This document shows positions 1 through 13,037 of a DNA stretch of 64,000 nt, piece after piece. The translations under genes and the position numbers were made by a program. Every line of letters begins with the position of its first letter. Position 1 is the stretch's first letter. This DNA is from Sophora flavescens (lineage: Eukaryota; Streptophyta; Magnoliopsida; Fabales; Fabaceae): assembly GCA_030762895.1 (NCBI GenBank), contig CM061062.1, positions 286,746,397 through 286,810,396 of the forward strand, in the 5' to 3' direction. The notes under the pieces are model-generated. The model worked only from the letters and a program-made list of their open reading frames with translations, did no database searches and was not told the DNA's origin.

Positions 1-1475
1 ATGATCCACTAGAAAAGTCATGCTTGTAGTACCATTTTCAACTTGTATATCAAGAATAGTGTGAACTTATTATTGGATGTGATAGTATATGAAATATTTT
101 AATTTTGCGTAAAAAAAGTTAGATACAGGAGTTATAAGGTTGGCATGGTAGTTGGGGTGAGAGAGTTAATAAGTAAAATTATAAGGAGGGAGAGGGTTCA
201 GCCGTTCAAACATCATCCACTAATAAAGTACTAGTATTAACACTAATATTTGAGAATAAAAAAAGGTAGATATTGTGATATGTTATATACAAAGTTGAAA
301 TGAAATTAGGATATACAAATGTGAGAAATACTATGTCAAATTCAATTACACAAATAAATCAAATGTAATTTGAACAATTAGGGTAGTTGAAAAGATATTT
401 AGTAGTAATAGATAAATAAAAAGTCTCTTTAGAAGTGCTTGGTACACAAATTGAAGGATAGAAATTTTTTGAGTTAGGTATAAGGTTTTCTTGTGCGAAT
501 TCCACTATCACTTGACTCGTCTATAGTAGCAAGGCAAGAAAGTTGAGACTTGAGATAGGGAAGTTAGCTTTGTATGACTTGAAACTAGATATGTACAAGG
601 TGACTACAAATAATAGTATTTAAACTTGGTATAAAATATGTTATTATTTTTCTCGTTCCCATTCATAACTATCAATCATTGCCTTGTGACCAACAAATAC
701 CGCTTTCATAAAAAGTGGAAACCATCACATTACCAAAAAAAAAAACCACGAAATATGATCCAAGTGGCTAGTAACCTGAGTCCTGATTCGAATCCTGATG
801 ATGGAAATAGAATTACATGAGTTGCCTCTACATCCTCGAAAGATTAATCATATGATTATCTGCTGTGGGGATACCTTGAGTTCCATCCGGATAAAAAAAA
901 AAGTATACGAAAAGAAACAAATTGACCCTCTTTTTAAAAAGAAAAAAGCATGGATAAAAAGGAAACCATGAACAATTTTTTCTGGCTAGAGACAAACGAT
1001 GAACTTTATCTCTTCCTTTTTTATTGTCTATAGATAGATATAAAAAAAAAGGTTGAGTTGTAGCCAACTGGCAGTCTGGCACCGCTCAATGCTTGGTGAA
1101 GGCTTAAGAATTGCCACTATGCAAAGCTTCATTTGCATCTATCTACACATAATTATATACACCATCAATCCCACATCTATATAGTTTTTATCATCTATAT
1201 ATTAGTCATACTTCATTTTATCCACAACAACCATGTCAAACTAATGAACCAAGCGAACTCAAAGTAAATGAAATTTAACGAACTATAGCTGTTTTGAGAC
1301 ACAATTATGTGCAATTTCAGTAGAACCTCATTTTTTGGAAATAATAATAATGTTACAACAGAACCTAAGCAAAATAGAATTGACAAAATTTTCTTAATTA
1401 CAACAGAACATATGTTAAGTGAATAAAGAAAGAAATATCAACCATAGTTTACATTACCACTTCCTATAATTACAA
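1..1475. other. AT-rich intergenic spacer, 3' flank of IPUT1
   Basis: No convincing coding region, RNA gene or recognisable repeat. The short open frames here are low-complexity and lack any domain or splice pattern. The last few hundred bases before 1476 should hold the 3' untranslated region of the minus-strand glycosyltransferase gene, but I could not place a polyadenylation site with confidence. Confidence 0.6.
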
Positions 1476-4400
1476 TCAACATAAGAAACACAAGCTCCTA
1501 TTTCTAGCAACATCCCACTCTTCTAGACCCCTTAGAAATGATCGGATGGCAAGATGTTCGGAAGCATATGTCATGAAAGATGCCAATACTATGCCACCAA
1601 CAACCATCAAACCTAACCTGTTTAAAAAAGAAATAAAAATGTGTCACTTTAAAGAGAAAGATTTGAGCACAATGCTGATTCTTTTTTCATAACAAAACTA
1701 CTTAGGATTACAGGACATAAATATGGTCAAATTAGAATGCTGGCACATCACAAAAGTAGGATTACATGATGGCAAGTATTGGCAACTATGCATGCTGCAA
1801 TAAGAACTCTTTCATTGTACATTAGAATGCAAATTACCTTAAAAACAAGGCAGTTACTCCAAAAAGACAAGGCAAAGATGGAGCAACAATGGCCAACAAG
1901 GCCATCCCTAAACCATAGTACCATTTAGCAGCATCACAAGATGATATTTGTCGCTGATGACCTGTAAACACGTATAAACATATAAAATTAATGATGTTAA
2001 TAATAATAAAAAAAGAATAAGGATATCAAGGTCACACAATGAAATGAAAAATGAAATCAAAAAAATAAGCTTCACTCATGAGAACATACGTTTTCCTGAA
2101 TCATAATCAGAAGAACCAGGAAGTGACGTGGATGCTGCTGCTCGTGATGACACAATCTTTCCCCACTGATAAATCAAATGGAGATAACCTCCAAATAATA
2201 TAAAGAAAATTGTGAATGTCCATTCATACATCAAAAGCAAACCAGTCCATGGCCTCACTTGCCGAGGAACAATCGAAAGAGCTAGTCCTATAGACATCAC
2301 TGCAGCCAAAAGACAGACAACGACAGAAATGCTACCCAAATAAGCAGGAACCTTGTGCTGAGCACCATTTAAGAGCTGCTTAACACCATAGAAACAAATT
2401 TTAGTATGCTGAAAGTACATAAATCTAAGCAGGCACACATATCCAACTAGAGGATATGCATCCTCTCATTTGAAACCATAACATGACCAAGACATTTGAT
2501 GAGAGAGAGAGACAAAATGTCCGGTGCAGGAAAACAATGCAGGGCATTGTGTCTGTATCTCTCATAGAATGACTTGTTCATGTGAGGGCCTCACATGAGG
2601 GGACCAAAATCCCCAACTAGAAGACAGAGGAAAAAGTCGACCTGAAGGTTTGAATTGATCATTGATGTCGAAATAGTAGTATATGGAAGTGATCCAGTTG
2701 ATCTAATCCTATAATGAAGGTGTCTGACATGATCCCATAGTGAGCTTCTACACAATGAACTGAAGCACCCTTGATTCTGCAGAAATACAATATTCTGAGA
2801 CTTCGTGAAGCCCTATTTGCTTAATAATCGGAAATAGGAGAATAATATCAATCCAGATAGCTGACCTTTAAAAATGAATGATAGCAGCAGAATAGTAAAG
2901 CACCGAATGGTAACAGAACAAGAAATTTCACAAGAAAATTGTCTTTAGGATTTTGGCCCCCTCCTGTCCCAGGAAGGGATTCCTGAAGTTGTTCCCTTAC
3001 ATCCTGGAAAACCCCACCAAGGAAAGAACAAATAAGTCAGCACACACGAACTTCAGCTGGGCAGACATGACTACTTAAGCAATGTGGCCTCTATGTAAAT
3101 TTGAGGAAGACAACAATATTTGCGATACTATTAACAAAAAAAAAGAGGATAATGACTTATAGAAATACCTGCCAGACATCAACAGGTTTCAAAAGCCAAG
3201 ATGTCCACCAGTCCCAAGGCTTAAGAGGGCCCAGTGTATAGTGAATCACACGGAGTTCGTTCTCATCTACCATCCACTGGATAGATCAGCATGAATAGTT
3301 AGATAATTGAATTAAAAGATGCGATATAAAGGAGTGCTAAGAGACAAATACATATGTTTGGTATGTGTGTGGGTGTGTATATTATATTCTACATAACACT
3401 CATTATTCAGAATTAATAAGGTAACCCTGCATGAGGTGGTTGCAGAAGCTTGACAGCCAATTCAGGCGCTGTGTCCTAAAACCATAAATAATAAAATAAA
3501 ATCTTCAACATAATCTGAGCTACTCAATTCTTAATGAAATCATGTTCGCACACCTACCACCAATTTAGAAAATCAACAATAACACCACAGAATTGATTAA
3601 AAATAAAGTTCCTACAAACCATACATGCCCAAAAACCCAGCTTCTAACACGAAATAAAGCAAGATGAAAATGCTAAGAACAAGACGATGATGAATTTGAA
3701 GCTTTATTGCATTACCACCTTGAAACATTAATATACCCAGACCCAGATTAACAAGCCCTGATTCCAACTGCCAAAAGTGCTACGTCTTTTTTCTTTAAGG
3801 AAAACATGTAAAAATGCATTACCAACTGAAACAAATACATACAACATCCTGAGTCAAAATCTTAGGGGAAGCCACATTCTAGGAAAGGTTCCTCCCTAGG
3901 AGATCAAAATAATTCAGGATGGCAAATCAGAACTATCACATAAGGCAAAACTGTAAACGACCAAAACTTGAACCAACAACCTATTTGTGTTAAGATACTG
4001 AAGCTCACTAGGCCTAACTTTCTTGGGCAAACAAAATTTAAACCTAATCAACAGGGCTTCTCTAATCTCTTCAAAAACAGCCTCAGGTGCCCTCCTTATA
4101 TTCTGAAAATATGCCGATTCATTTCAATCCAGATGTTGTAGATTGCAGCAGCTATACAGGCATGCAACACTACCTTCTTAACTCTTCTTTGTTTAAACAC
4201 AGAACAAGAAAAGGTTAGCCATCTACCAGATGCAGCTGGGAAATAGTTACAGCCTACCAGATCCATTAGCAATTGTATAAGATAGAGGCCCAACTGTGCA
4301 AACAGTGGACTTTGAACCCAATAGCAGCACTAAATAACTCCTTGTCAACATTAATATAGGTCACTCGAATGTCATATTTTATTCTTATGATCACAAAGAA

Positions 4401-6217
4401 TATCTGTAGAAAAGACAGTAACTGTAAAACAAATAACTACACATGAATTGGAGAATACCACATTAACTAAACATCAGATACATGAAAGTGTAGGACTCTT
4501 GCAGACAAGTTGCATTAATCAAATAAAGCAACCAAACAAAGCATACATTCCATCTTAAAACAACACGAATAAGCAGATAAAGCCTAATTAAGTTAAAAAA
4601 GGGGCATATATTTTTCATGCCAACTGATTCTAATTACTCAAAGGTAAAGAGCCATTCTCTCATTACCTATATGCTAGTACCTTGTTAGCGAGCATGTAAA
4701 GACCAACATCTGCATTATACAGTGTCGAGAGTCGCTCCATTTCAGGAATGGGTCTGGATTTCAACACCTCGGGGGTCAGATTTGGCTCAAAAACATGTGC
4801 ATTGGGAAATCCAGAGTAATATGAATTGAGAAATCCCTGATCTCCTGTCAAAGGGGTAAAGACAGATAAAGACAACTGTTTAAAAGCTATTAGGTTCTAA
4901 TCAAGATCTGGCATATATGGAGCTTAAAAATTAAAACAAGGCAATTCAAAGGAACGATATAAAGAAATAGAATTCAAATTAGTGCCCAAAATTGTTTACC
5001 TCCAGTGTAAGATTTAAGAGTTTTTACTTTGCTCAACATGTCATTAAAAACAGTTTCAGATGGCTCCACCACCATGACTCCGGAATTCAACCTCTCAGAA
5101 TGCTTTAAATTAGCACAGAATTTTCCACATTTGAAAAGATCATCAATATTTTTAACCACGATAGTGTCCGCATCGAGGTAAACAACTGCACATTCATATT
5201 CAAGAAATGAACAAAACAACCAATAAACCAACTAAGAGACAAAGCTTAAGACCCAAAACTTAAATTGTCACCTCTTGTTGACTAGATTCAAAAGCAACTT
5301 ACAAAAAAACTACAATTGGGAAATGAATAGAAAAGTTTTAGCATAACTAACTAATCCTCTTATGAAATAATCCCATTTCATAGGCAATAACCTAAATGGA
5401 AATATTTGAAGTTCCCTCCATACTTCTATAATCAGAAATACAAAAGGCAAAACATTGTTACCTTTCTTGTAGTTAGTCATGTTAAATATTTTCAGCTTTG
5501 TGTAGACACCCCAGAATCTCTTTGGACGCACTCGATTAGGATTAGCCAGTAAACTAATCTTCTCCACCATCCACCCATCAGCCTACACAAAAATCAAACA
5601 CAAACACACACCAAATAAAGAGCTGAAATTAGAAACTATAAAAACTTTGGTGTCATTAGAAATAACAAATTTTGAAATTCTGTCAACATAAAAATAAAGT
5701 TCAGAATTTTAATGTGAAACTTCATATATAAAAACAGTTGCAAGTGTAAAAAATCCAAACTTCGAGGAATTCCCTTTTTTTTGGTGAGACCCTCGATATT
5801 CGGAAATCATATTCAATTCCGAGTAAGGCAAAGCTCTACTAGGCCCTACTTTTTCCATTCACAAGACTCAGAACGGATACTTTGCTCAATCGAAACCAAG
5901 TTCCTTGTCACTTACACCAACAAGCATTTGTAAAATTCCCATTATTTATTACTGAGTAAAAAAAGGAGAATAATTACCCGGAGAAGGTTTTTGGCAAAAT
6001 CAGAGACTCCATCTGAGATCAAAACCACCATATCCTTGTTGGATCCAGTATTGCGTATAGATTTTCCCAGAACTCGAACACCCAACAAGAATTCATCTCC
6101 ATATAGAAGAGTGACATATGCCTCATCCGTTCTCTGAGATCCCAAACAAGCTTCAAATTCAACACAAACTACACAAATTATCAAACATAACCATACACAA
6201 CAACTATTTCGTTTCAT
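1476..6217 (-). CDS. IPUT1: Inositol phosphorylceramide glucuronosyltransferase (GT8, PGSIP6-like), 10 exons
   Basis: Coding exons (descending): 6217-5978, 5582-5462, 5185-5000, 4844-4681, 3276-3169, 3003-2866, 2776-2642, 2408-2090, 1961-1838, 1617-1476. All introns are GT-AG, all phases agree, and the sum is 1677 nt or 558 residues, close to the Arabidopsis protein (about 540). Seen: a hydrophobic N-terminus (residues 5-25), a GT8 catalytic domain with the metal-binding DxD motif (DAD, 125-127) in VVYLDADTIVVKN, the conserved H-x3-G-x2-KPW motif (249-258), then membrane segments near 296-318, 384-412, 418-444, 484-511 and 513-530, and a CFLC C-terminus. Known of the family: Golgi enzyme moving glucuronic acid from UDP-GlcA to inositol phosphorylceramide, the first glycosylation of plant GIPC sphingolipids. 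The multi-pass C-terminal half separates this branch from GUX xylan enzymes and glycogenin-like PGSIPs. No stop or frameshift, so it looks functional. Confidence 0.93.
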
Positions 6218-8001
6218 TATATAACTATATTCTGATTCCCCAAAAATAAAATATGCCCTTTTATTCCTTGGACTGAATTGAATTTGGTGTATAAATAAAG
6301 GTTGAAAATTTGAATTTAAACTTGAAAGGGTTCGAATTTTCTAGCTTTTGTTTCTTTTCTTCGTAGTGTCAGATTCTGACCTTCTCGCTGGTGGTCTTCT
6401 CTGGCTGCTTTTTTGTGAGTCCTAATCCTGTGCAACACGTTCCACTGTAAAACGCTGCCTCCTCCACTATGATTTTCGGGATCCAAAGTTTTTTTTTTTT
6501 TTTTAATTCAGTGCAAGTTGCAAAGGGTAAATTTATAGAAGAAAAAAAGGCGGAGAGACATTGAGGGTCAGCAAATTTAATTTATTAATTGGTAAAATTT
6601 AATACATCTTAATTTACTCTGGACTAAAAATATAGTTTTGATCCTTTAGCCGGAATTCATTTTGGTAATTTACTTTTTAAAAGATTGATTTTGATGGTTT
6701 ATCTTTCTAATTTTAAACAAATTAATATTTTCCGTCAACTTTGTTACCATAGACGTTAGTGTGAGCTGAGGTGGTGGTTGTTAACTTTTCTTCCTAACCT
6801 CTGACTTGTCAAAATAATGTGACATGTCATCACACGTGGACTTTATCATAGGAAGATGTATTTATCCCCAAATTAAAAAGGCCATCTTCTTTCCCGTAGA
6901 CGAGAAAGACATGATCATTGTTAGACAGAGAAAAAATATCATGTTTTTGTAGAACTGATTAAGCTGCAGTAGGAGATTATTGAAGGTGTTCATAGTTGAA
7001 GGCATTGAAGCTACTACATCAGAAATTTCTGTCAACAGATTTAATAGTTAACACAAAGAATCAAGTTGTGTAAGGCTAAAAAAATAGATGATCAAAATAA
7101 ATATTTTTAAAAGCTAAACGACTAAAATGAATTCTGAATAAAAGAAAAAAAAGCAAAATGTATATGTTAGCCTTCACTTTTTAGTTAACAGTAAATATTC
7201 TTATTTTGAAAAAGGTGTTTTGTTAGCATTAAAAAGAACTTACAAATCTTTTTTGTAAAAAAACTGTACAAATATTTGAAGGGTTAACAAAATAAAAATA
7301 ATGTGACATTTTTATAATTATTTCTATAAAAAAATTGAGAATAAGAAATTAAAAATAAAACAGACACTTGAATTCCCGATGAGTCCATGACCCTGAATAC
7401 AATTTTGCTTATTACCAATTTTTAGCAGACACGTGTATTCTGATATGGTTTTTCTTCGTTTTTACTTTTTTTTTTTTCAATGGAAGGAAAACAAAGGCAG
7501 GTTTTCCAGAACTATAATCATTCACTTACATATCAATAACAATTAACAAAAGTAGCTAAAATTTGCACAGGCTTACATTGATAATGAGTACATGTATATT
7601 CATTACTGTTCCCCCATTTCAGCAAAATTTTCTTTCGCAGTTATTTCTAGTTAGACCTCCTTCCTTTATTAGTTTCACACTATGGCACACTAAATACAGG
7701 GGAAAGGGCTTTGATGCCTCTTACCAAAATGCAGTGAAGTAACATGATTGTTCTGGTATTTCTCATATTGAAGAATATATACAGCTCTTTAGCAGTGGAC
7801 TTCTCATATTGAAGCCTCATTGAACAATGATATTAGTTAAGTAATCGCCAAGAGGCACATGAGGATGGTCATGATCTTTTTTCTGGCTGAACCTTCAGAA
7901 TGACAATGATCCTGACATATATAAAGACCATAAAAGGAGCAAAACAAGGAAGAAAAAAGACCTAATTAAAACTCATGCTACAGATCTGGAGGTGGACTAT
8001 T
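6218..8001. other. Intergenic spacer between the two genes
   Basis: Holds the 5' flank and leader of the glycosyltransferase gene (about 6218-6500, minus strand), a foldback element (about 6640-7140), AT-rich sequence without a supported gene, and the likely 3' untranslated region of the downstream-neighbour gene (about 7700-8001, minus strand). The two genes are in the same orientation but far enough apart to be independent transcription units. Confidence 0.5.
6640..7140. mobile_element. MITE-like foldback element
   Basis: The left arm (about 6648-6712, tagccggaattcattttgg and onward) pairs imperfectly with the reverse complement of the right arm (about 7085-7140, ending in ...actaaaatgaattctga). 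The roughly 500-bp unit has no coding potential. Long inverted arms with a non-coding core fit a non-autonomous DNA transposon. I could not fix exact termini or a target-site duplication, so superfamily is unassigned. Confidence 0.5.
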
Positions 8002-10955
8002 CTAAAGATTTTTCCGCCCTAATTGCCAAGTTAATTGATCAGCAGCTGCCATAGCACGAGATGCCGGACCAATGGAACCTTCATACCTGTGGAAGTAAAA
8101 GATAAACAAGCAAAGAAAACGAGGAAAACAAGGAGAACATTGCTGAGTGCATATGTAGTCCAGGATAAACATGCTGAACTAGAATTATATACTTACAAAG
8201 CAACCAGGATATAAGCTGCTGTTTGCATAACAATTGCACCTTCACCGGCAGGCTTTGATGTGTTTATGCACCTTGCACTGAACCAATTCTCATGAATTGA
8301 CGTGACCAAATCTGCCATCCAAATTTCCATTAGTAAAGTATGGCAATAAGACTAAAATGCACCATAGGTGTGGATAAAGTGACATATAATGCACAGAAAG
8401 TGTAATAAGTCTGATGACAAGCATTACCACCACATCAAGAATAATATGCATCCCTTTAACTTCAATTTCATATTCACTGATGATGTTGGGTACTTATATT
8501 CTTTGTAACTTCAATCTACTTCAGTCTAAAATGTTAACTACTTGACCATTCACCATGTGTCCCATAATCACAGGAATTTGGATTGACAGATGTACAAGGT
8601 AGCTGCATATGCACATAACACATATATACCTGTGTACTGTCTGCTGTGATTCTCCCGAATTAGTTAAACTTACTAGTGGAAACTTCCAACAATTATGTAC
8701 TTTATTCACAGTACACAGATTTCCAGATATACCTAAGCCTTAGACAGTAGGTTAACATTAGTTTCACTCAATTTTGATTTCGGTCCCTTTAGTTTATTTT
8801 TTTGGATATTGGTCCCATATTTTTACTTTTCTAGATTTTGGTCCCTATCTTCTTCAATCAATAAGGTTTTAGTTCCTATAGTTTCTACATATTAAGGTAT
8901 TGGTCCCTATTTTCTATTTAAAATGGGTCCTTGCAGTTTACATTGATTAAGGTAAACTCCAAATAACTGAAACTATAAGGACCAAACACAAAAAATGAAA
9001 CTACACGGATCAAAATCCAAAGTGGGTAAAACTACATGGACTAATTATTTAGTTTAACCTAAAGAATAAATGTAATTACCTTTTTAACTCAAGGCAATAA
9101 ACCACTTAAACCGCTGTAAGATTCCCGGATACAGTTCATAACTGCATACAGAACACAGCTTATTACCCCTCACCAGTAGGGGTACACGACCAGAAAAAAG
9201 CATCATGGCCACATATGCTCTGTTAGTTATTGAACATTTGAACCCAAGCCCAACTCTCCTGGAATCCTAAACTCCTAATTACCTAGATATGTGGGGAAAT
9301 CCTTAAAAAAAAATATTTTTCACTATTTGGCAATTTAAAAATGTCCGTATACTAGAGGGCATAGAGAAAGAAGACGAAAACTAATTGCAGCTAATTTTAA
9401 GCTTACACTGATTGGACCCTATAATGAAGCTCTCTGACTGGAGTTTATTGCGTTTGATGAAGTCCACAAAGTGATTCAACTCCATCGGATTGGCTTTTAT
9501 TCCTTCTTGTTCAGCACTGCCAACATCCAATAGCCCGATTGATGATATTTCTAGGAATAACAAAAAAGAAAAATCCAAGCATGCAATAGAAGTGCTTCAA
9601 CAAAGCCAACTTGATGCTACCCAGGCAAAATGTGAAATTTTTCAAAAACAAGTACTTAAACTTATTCAACCACTGATACTATTAAAAGGAGATTTTCAAG
9701 AAAATAACAGAAGTCAGAACAACTTATAGATAATGTTACAACTATTTTATTCATTCAGATAAAAACAATGCAATGTAACAACAATTTGGCTATACGATGG
9801 CCAGCACAGCTTCTGCATTACACCTACTAACCGGGTGATTGCATTTGATCCTAAGTAATGCAGTATGATATAATCTGCTAACAAGAATGAGAAGCAAAAA
9901 ATACTATGTAGCTTAGGGAACTTGATGGAGAAGTCAGACAAACATATTTTAAACAACAAAAGTACTAAGTAGTCCTGCTTTGCTTACACAAGTCACAAGT
10001 ATTAAGGGGTGCCCATAGAGAATAATTCGAAAGTCTAATACTCAATCTAGAAGAGCTAAAATTTGCACCAGTATCAATAAAAATTGATTATCATCATAAA
10101 CTGGTATTATCCTGGAAGCGTAGCAGATGATAATTGATAAAGATCTAGCAGAAGTTCCACCATATGAAGAGGCTGATTCAATTTGAAAGATAAAAGCTTC
10201 AATTGACAATTATACAGAGTCTAGAGTGTAGAGACAATAAGCAACACTGAAATTGTTTCTTCATCTAAATCTAAATCTATTACTCACTTTAAAAAAGATC
10301 ACTACATTAACAAGAGATAGGAAAGAATAATATAAAATGCATATGAATAATATATCATAATCCTTCTTACATGGTAGATAACAAGCGAGATGGTCCAGTT
10401 GGGTCATAATTAATAAGCAAAGCAGCTTTTAAAGGATAACCTAGAAAGTACAATTCATTGTGAGATAAATGTAAACAATCTACAAAATTGAAAGGAGAGA
10501 GAGAGAGAATGTTATTAGCAGCTTAAGTGTGTCTTTGGGTGAGACGTTGACTATTTGTTAAAAATGATTTTGAATGGACTTGATTTTTTATATAATTGAC
10601 CTGGTCAAAATTAAGTTTGAAGTGAAATAATTTATGTTTGGATTCTAAAAGTAATATAGTGTAAATTTTTCGGCCAAATGCAGAAGCTATTTTTTATCGC
10701 TTCTAGTCAAACAGTGATTTGAAAGGAAAATTGTTTTTGCTTGGCTGTAATCAAACATATATATTTTTATTAAAAACACGTGTGACAGTAGGCAAAAACA
10801 ATTTTCATACTTGCAACCTTGAAACCAAAAACATTATAAGAGATTTATGATTATGTGCTGCAGCATCAGTTGAAAGATAAACGCTGCTGACCAGAAAAAC
10901 CGATGTTAGCAGCAGCCCACTTATCCCACGTTTTATGCACAAAAGCCCAATCCAT
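8002..10955 (-). CDS. Conserved-looking 147-residue protein of unknown function, 5 coding exons
   Basis: Coding exons (descending): 10955-10892, 10440-10371, 9516-9407, 8311-8197, 8086-8002. Each intron is GT-AG with matching phase and the total is 444 nt ending in TAG. The start ATG sits five bases into an exon whose acceptor is at 10962-10961. A donor at 11090-11089 implies a non-coding first exon upstream of it, so the leader is probably spliced. The protein begins MDWAFVHKTWDKW and ends WQLGRKNL; it is soluble, mostly helical in appearance, with no signal peptide, membrane segment or metal-binding motif. I do not recognise the family. Strict splice consistency across five exons and an intact frame argue that it is a real, functional gene rather than a chance assembly. 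An unrecognised small subunit or adaptor role is possible but nothing in the sequence shows it. Confidence 0.82.
8745..9064. mobile_element. MITE-like element with repeated ggtccct motifs, inside an intron
   Basis: Lies in the intron between 9407 and 8311 of the unknown-protein gene. The left end (taggttaac...agtttca) is the approximate inverse of the right end (...tagtttaaccta). Between them ggtccct-type motifs run on one strand in the left half and as aggacc/ggatcaa-type motifs on the other in the right half, a foldback layout. Non-coding, about 320 bp. Confidence 0.5.
10520..10770. mobile_element. Short MITE-like insertion in an intron
   Basis: Located in the first coding intron (10891-10441) of the unknown-protein gene. 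The edges (tgtgtctttgggtgaga on the left, gctgtaatcaaacata on the right) are weakly inverse-complementary, and the content (repeated tttgg / caaac motifs, AT-rich core) resembles hAT-type MITE remnants. Evidence is limited. Confidence 0.3.
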
Positions 10956-11091
10956 TGCACCTGACAAGAAAAATACAACAACATCATGTGTCAAACGTTG
11001 ATCAGATAAGATATACAGAACCGAAACTATGAGAATTGGGTCATACATTTCTGGTTAGCGAGTGAGTGTTGTACAGAAATGACTTCATACC

Positions 11092-11252
11092 TTAGATCTG
11101 TGTGGCGAATGGTAGAGAGGATGTACCGGTGACCACCGATGAAGAGAGGATGGACAGGTCGGAGGGTCTCAACTCCGCCGTCTGCGTTAAAATAGCCACT
11201 TTAATTGGATTCCGTAGGTTGAAGAGAGGATGGACAGGTCGGAGGATCTACG
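11092..11252 (-). promoter_or_regulatory. Probable non-coding first exon and promoter-proximal region with a 25-bp direct repeat
   Basis: The minus-strand donor at 11090-11089 marks the end of a probable leader exon for the 147-residue protein gene. Within it a perfect 25-bp direct repeat occurs at 11141-11165 and 11221-11245, 80 bp apart. No TATA box could be chosen with confidence. Confidence 0.45.
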
Positions 11253-11632
11253 TGCCTGTTTGGTTGAGATTGTTTTTAAAGCAAACGGCAATTTTTTGCA
11301 GTTGGTTACTGTTCATATATCTGATTACTGATTAGTTTTTATTCGTCTTCCTTCAAAATAATTGATTTCTGATAGGTCAAAATTTAGATTTTTGGAAGCA
11401 AAAATTTCTAGCTTTTTCATTGAAAATAATTGATTCTAAATATAGGACCTACAAAATTCTATATATTTATACTTCAAAAGTAATTTTACTTTATCATCCA
11501 AACAAAATCAATTCTTCTAAACTCATTTTTAAATTATTGTTATCAAACACAATCAATTTTTTTAACCTTGATTTTTTCAAAATCAATTCTTCCAAAATCA
11601 ATTCTATCAAAATCTAAAACCAACAGACGCTA
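11253..11632. mobile_element. MITE-like element upstream of the unknown-protein gene
   Basis: The left end (gcctgtttggttgagat) and the reverse complement of the right end (gcgtctgttggttttagat) match in most positions, giving terminal inverted repeats of about 20 bp around an AT-rich, non-coding core of about 340 bp that includes repeated aaaatcaattct motifs. Probably a hAT-like MITE; the target-site duplication was not resolved. Confidence 0.45.
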
Positions 11633-11923
11633 TATAGTTATATATCAGCATTATTAGTTTATTATAATAATTTTCTTATAAATATAAATTATAATTATTT
11701 TTAAGTTTATTTAAATATCACTCAATCAATTCAAAAAAAGCTCCCTTTCCAAAATTTTCTAAAAGCTTTTTTAAGGATTTTTTTTATTTTTTAGAAATTT
11801 ATCCATAACTAACGAGGAATCCATATATTGTAAATAAATAAATAAAAACAGGAATATGGATAAATAATTGAAAGTGTCAATAACAATTGCCACCTACTTC
11901 TGAATAAGTTTTATTTTGATATA

Positions 11924-13037
11924 TGTTACCATCAAAAATTAAGTATTAGCTGATAGTCGATTGTGATAATTAACTGATTAATTTATTTAGCCGAGAATAA
12001 TAATTGGACCAAGATCGATTGAATTAGGATGAGCTGAACGCAATTGTTGAGCTAAGATAAGTAGCTGATAACCAGTAGCTGAGTCATTTTTAGATGAGGA
12101 AATTTAGCTGATGTAGAAACAGTCGAGGCAGAATCAGCCGATGCAGAATCAGTCGAACGTGACTGCTAAGTCTAGATGGGCTTGGAGGCTGTTATTGGGC
12201 TCATGTGGATGTTGATTAAGAGTCCAAGAAACTGTTCTTACATTAAGAAAAAGGACATAGCATGAAAATAACCAAGTCAGAGCGCAATAACCACTTTCCT
12301 AAATTTTTGGGATTAAGTTGGAGGAGGTTTTGGAGAGAGAAAATAAAGATAGAGGCTCATTAGCTGTAATCAAGTGCAGTTTATGAATTGACCAAGTCAA
12401 AAACGTGCATGAACACTCATTCCCTTAAAAATAAGGATATGGAGAACATAGTCAGTTGATGGACAGTTAGTCGTTCGGCTCATAACTTAGTCGATTAAGC
12501 ATATATATGAGCTAAGCAAGTCAAGGACTTGCATGAAGGCCTATTTCCTTAAAAATAGGGTTATGAAGGACATGGTCGACTGATATGGCAGCCAATAAAT
12601 TAGCCGACCAAGAATTTTTGGACTGTAACTCAGTCGACTGGGTAGTTACCTAGATTTATGTTGCTAGCCATGATCTTATATGATGTAATATGTGAGGTAG
12701 TAGATTAAGAACATGGCAAATAGTGTTAGTATAGGTTTAGCCATGATGTGCATAATGTTGCTTGAAAATAGGAGATAGTGGCTAGTGGGAATGACTTTAG
12801 ATTGGCTTACAATTTTGCCTATAAGTACCAAGTGTATAGATTACTTTGGACAACACCCATCAATCAAACAACTTATTCTTTACTTTACTTTCCTTTATCG
12901 CTTTCATGCAACTTTAGATAGCTTCTCACTTCGCCTTCTACAGTAGACGCTCTTTGGAGTAGTCTAGGAACCTATAGCCGAGAAACTGAGTACCTTTCTC
13001 AGCGTAATCGCCTAAACACAAAAAAAGGAATCATTGT
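11924..13037 (+). repeat. Element A 5' LTR, left part
   Basis: Begins TGTTACCATCAAAAATTAAG and is matched along its length by the copy starting at 42545 and resuming at 52557. A tandem motif of about 15 bp (gatgcagaatcagtc-like) occurs near 12115-12160 and is expanded by two further units in the 3' LTR (about 42730-42810). It is interrupted at 13033-13037 by the insertion of B; the final 89 bp of this LTR are at 16059-16147. Confidence 0.85.

Noticed and set aside
828..1082. 84-codon minus-strand frame beyond the IPUT1 stop
   Set aside because: Low-complexity, poly-A/poly-T driven, no splice continuity with IPUT1 and no domain.
4096..4293. Minus-strand frame inside the intron 4680-3277 of IPUT1
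   Set aside because: Lies wholly within an intron whose borders are fixed by the protein. It slightly resembles a decayed retroelement reverse-transcriptase tail (AAAIYNIWIEMNRHIF), so a small LINE remnant is possible, but too little remains to annotate.
11420..11617. Asn/Lys/Ile-rich 65-codon frame
   Set aside because: Low-complexity AT-rich core of a MITE-like element.
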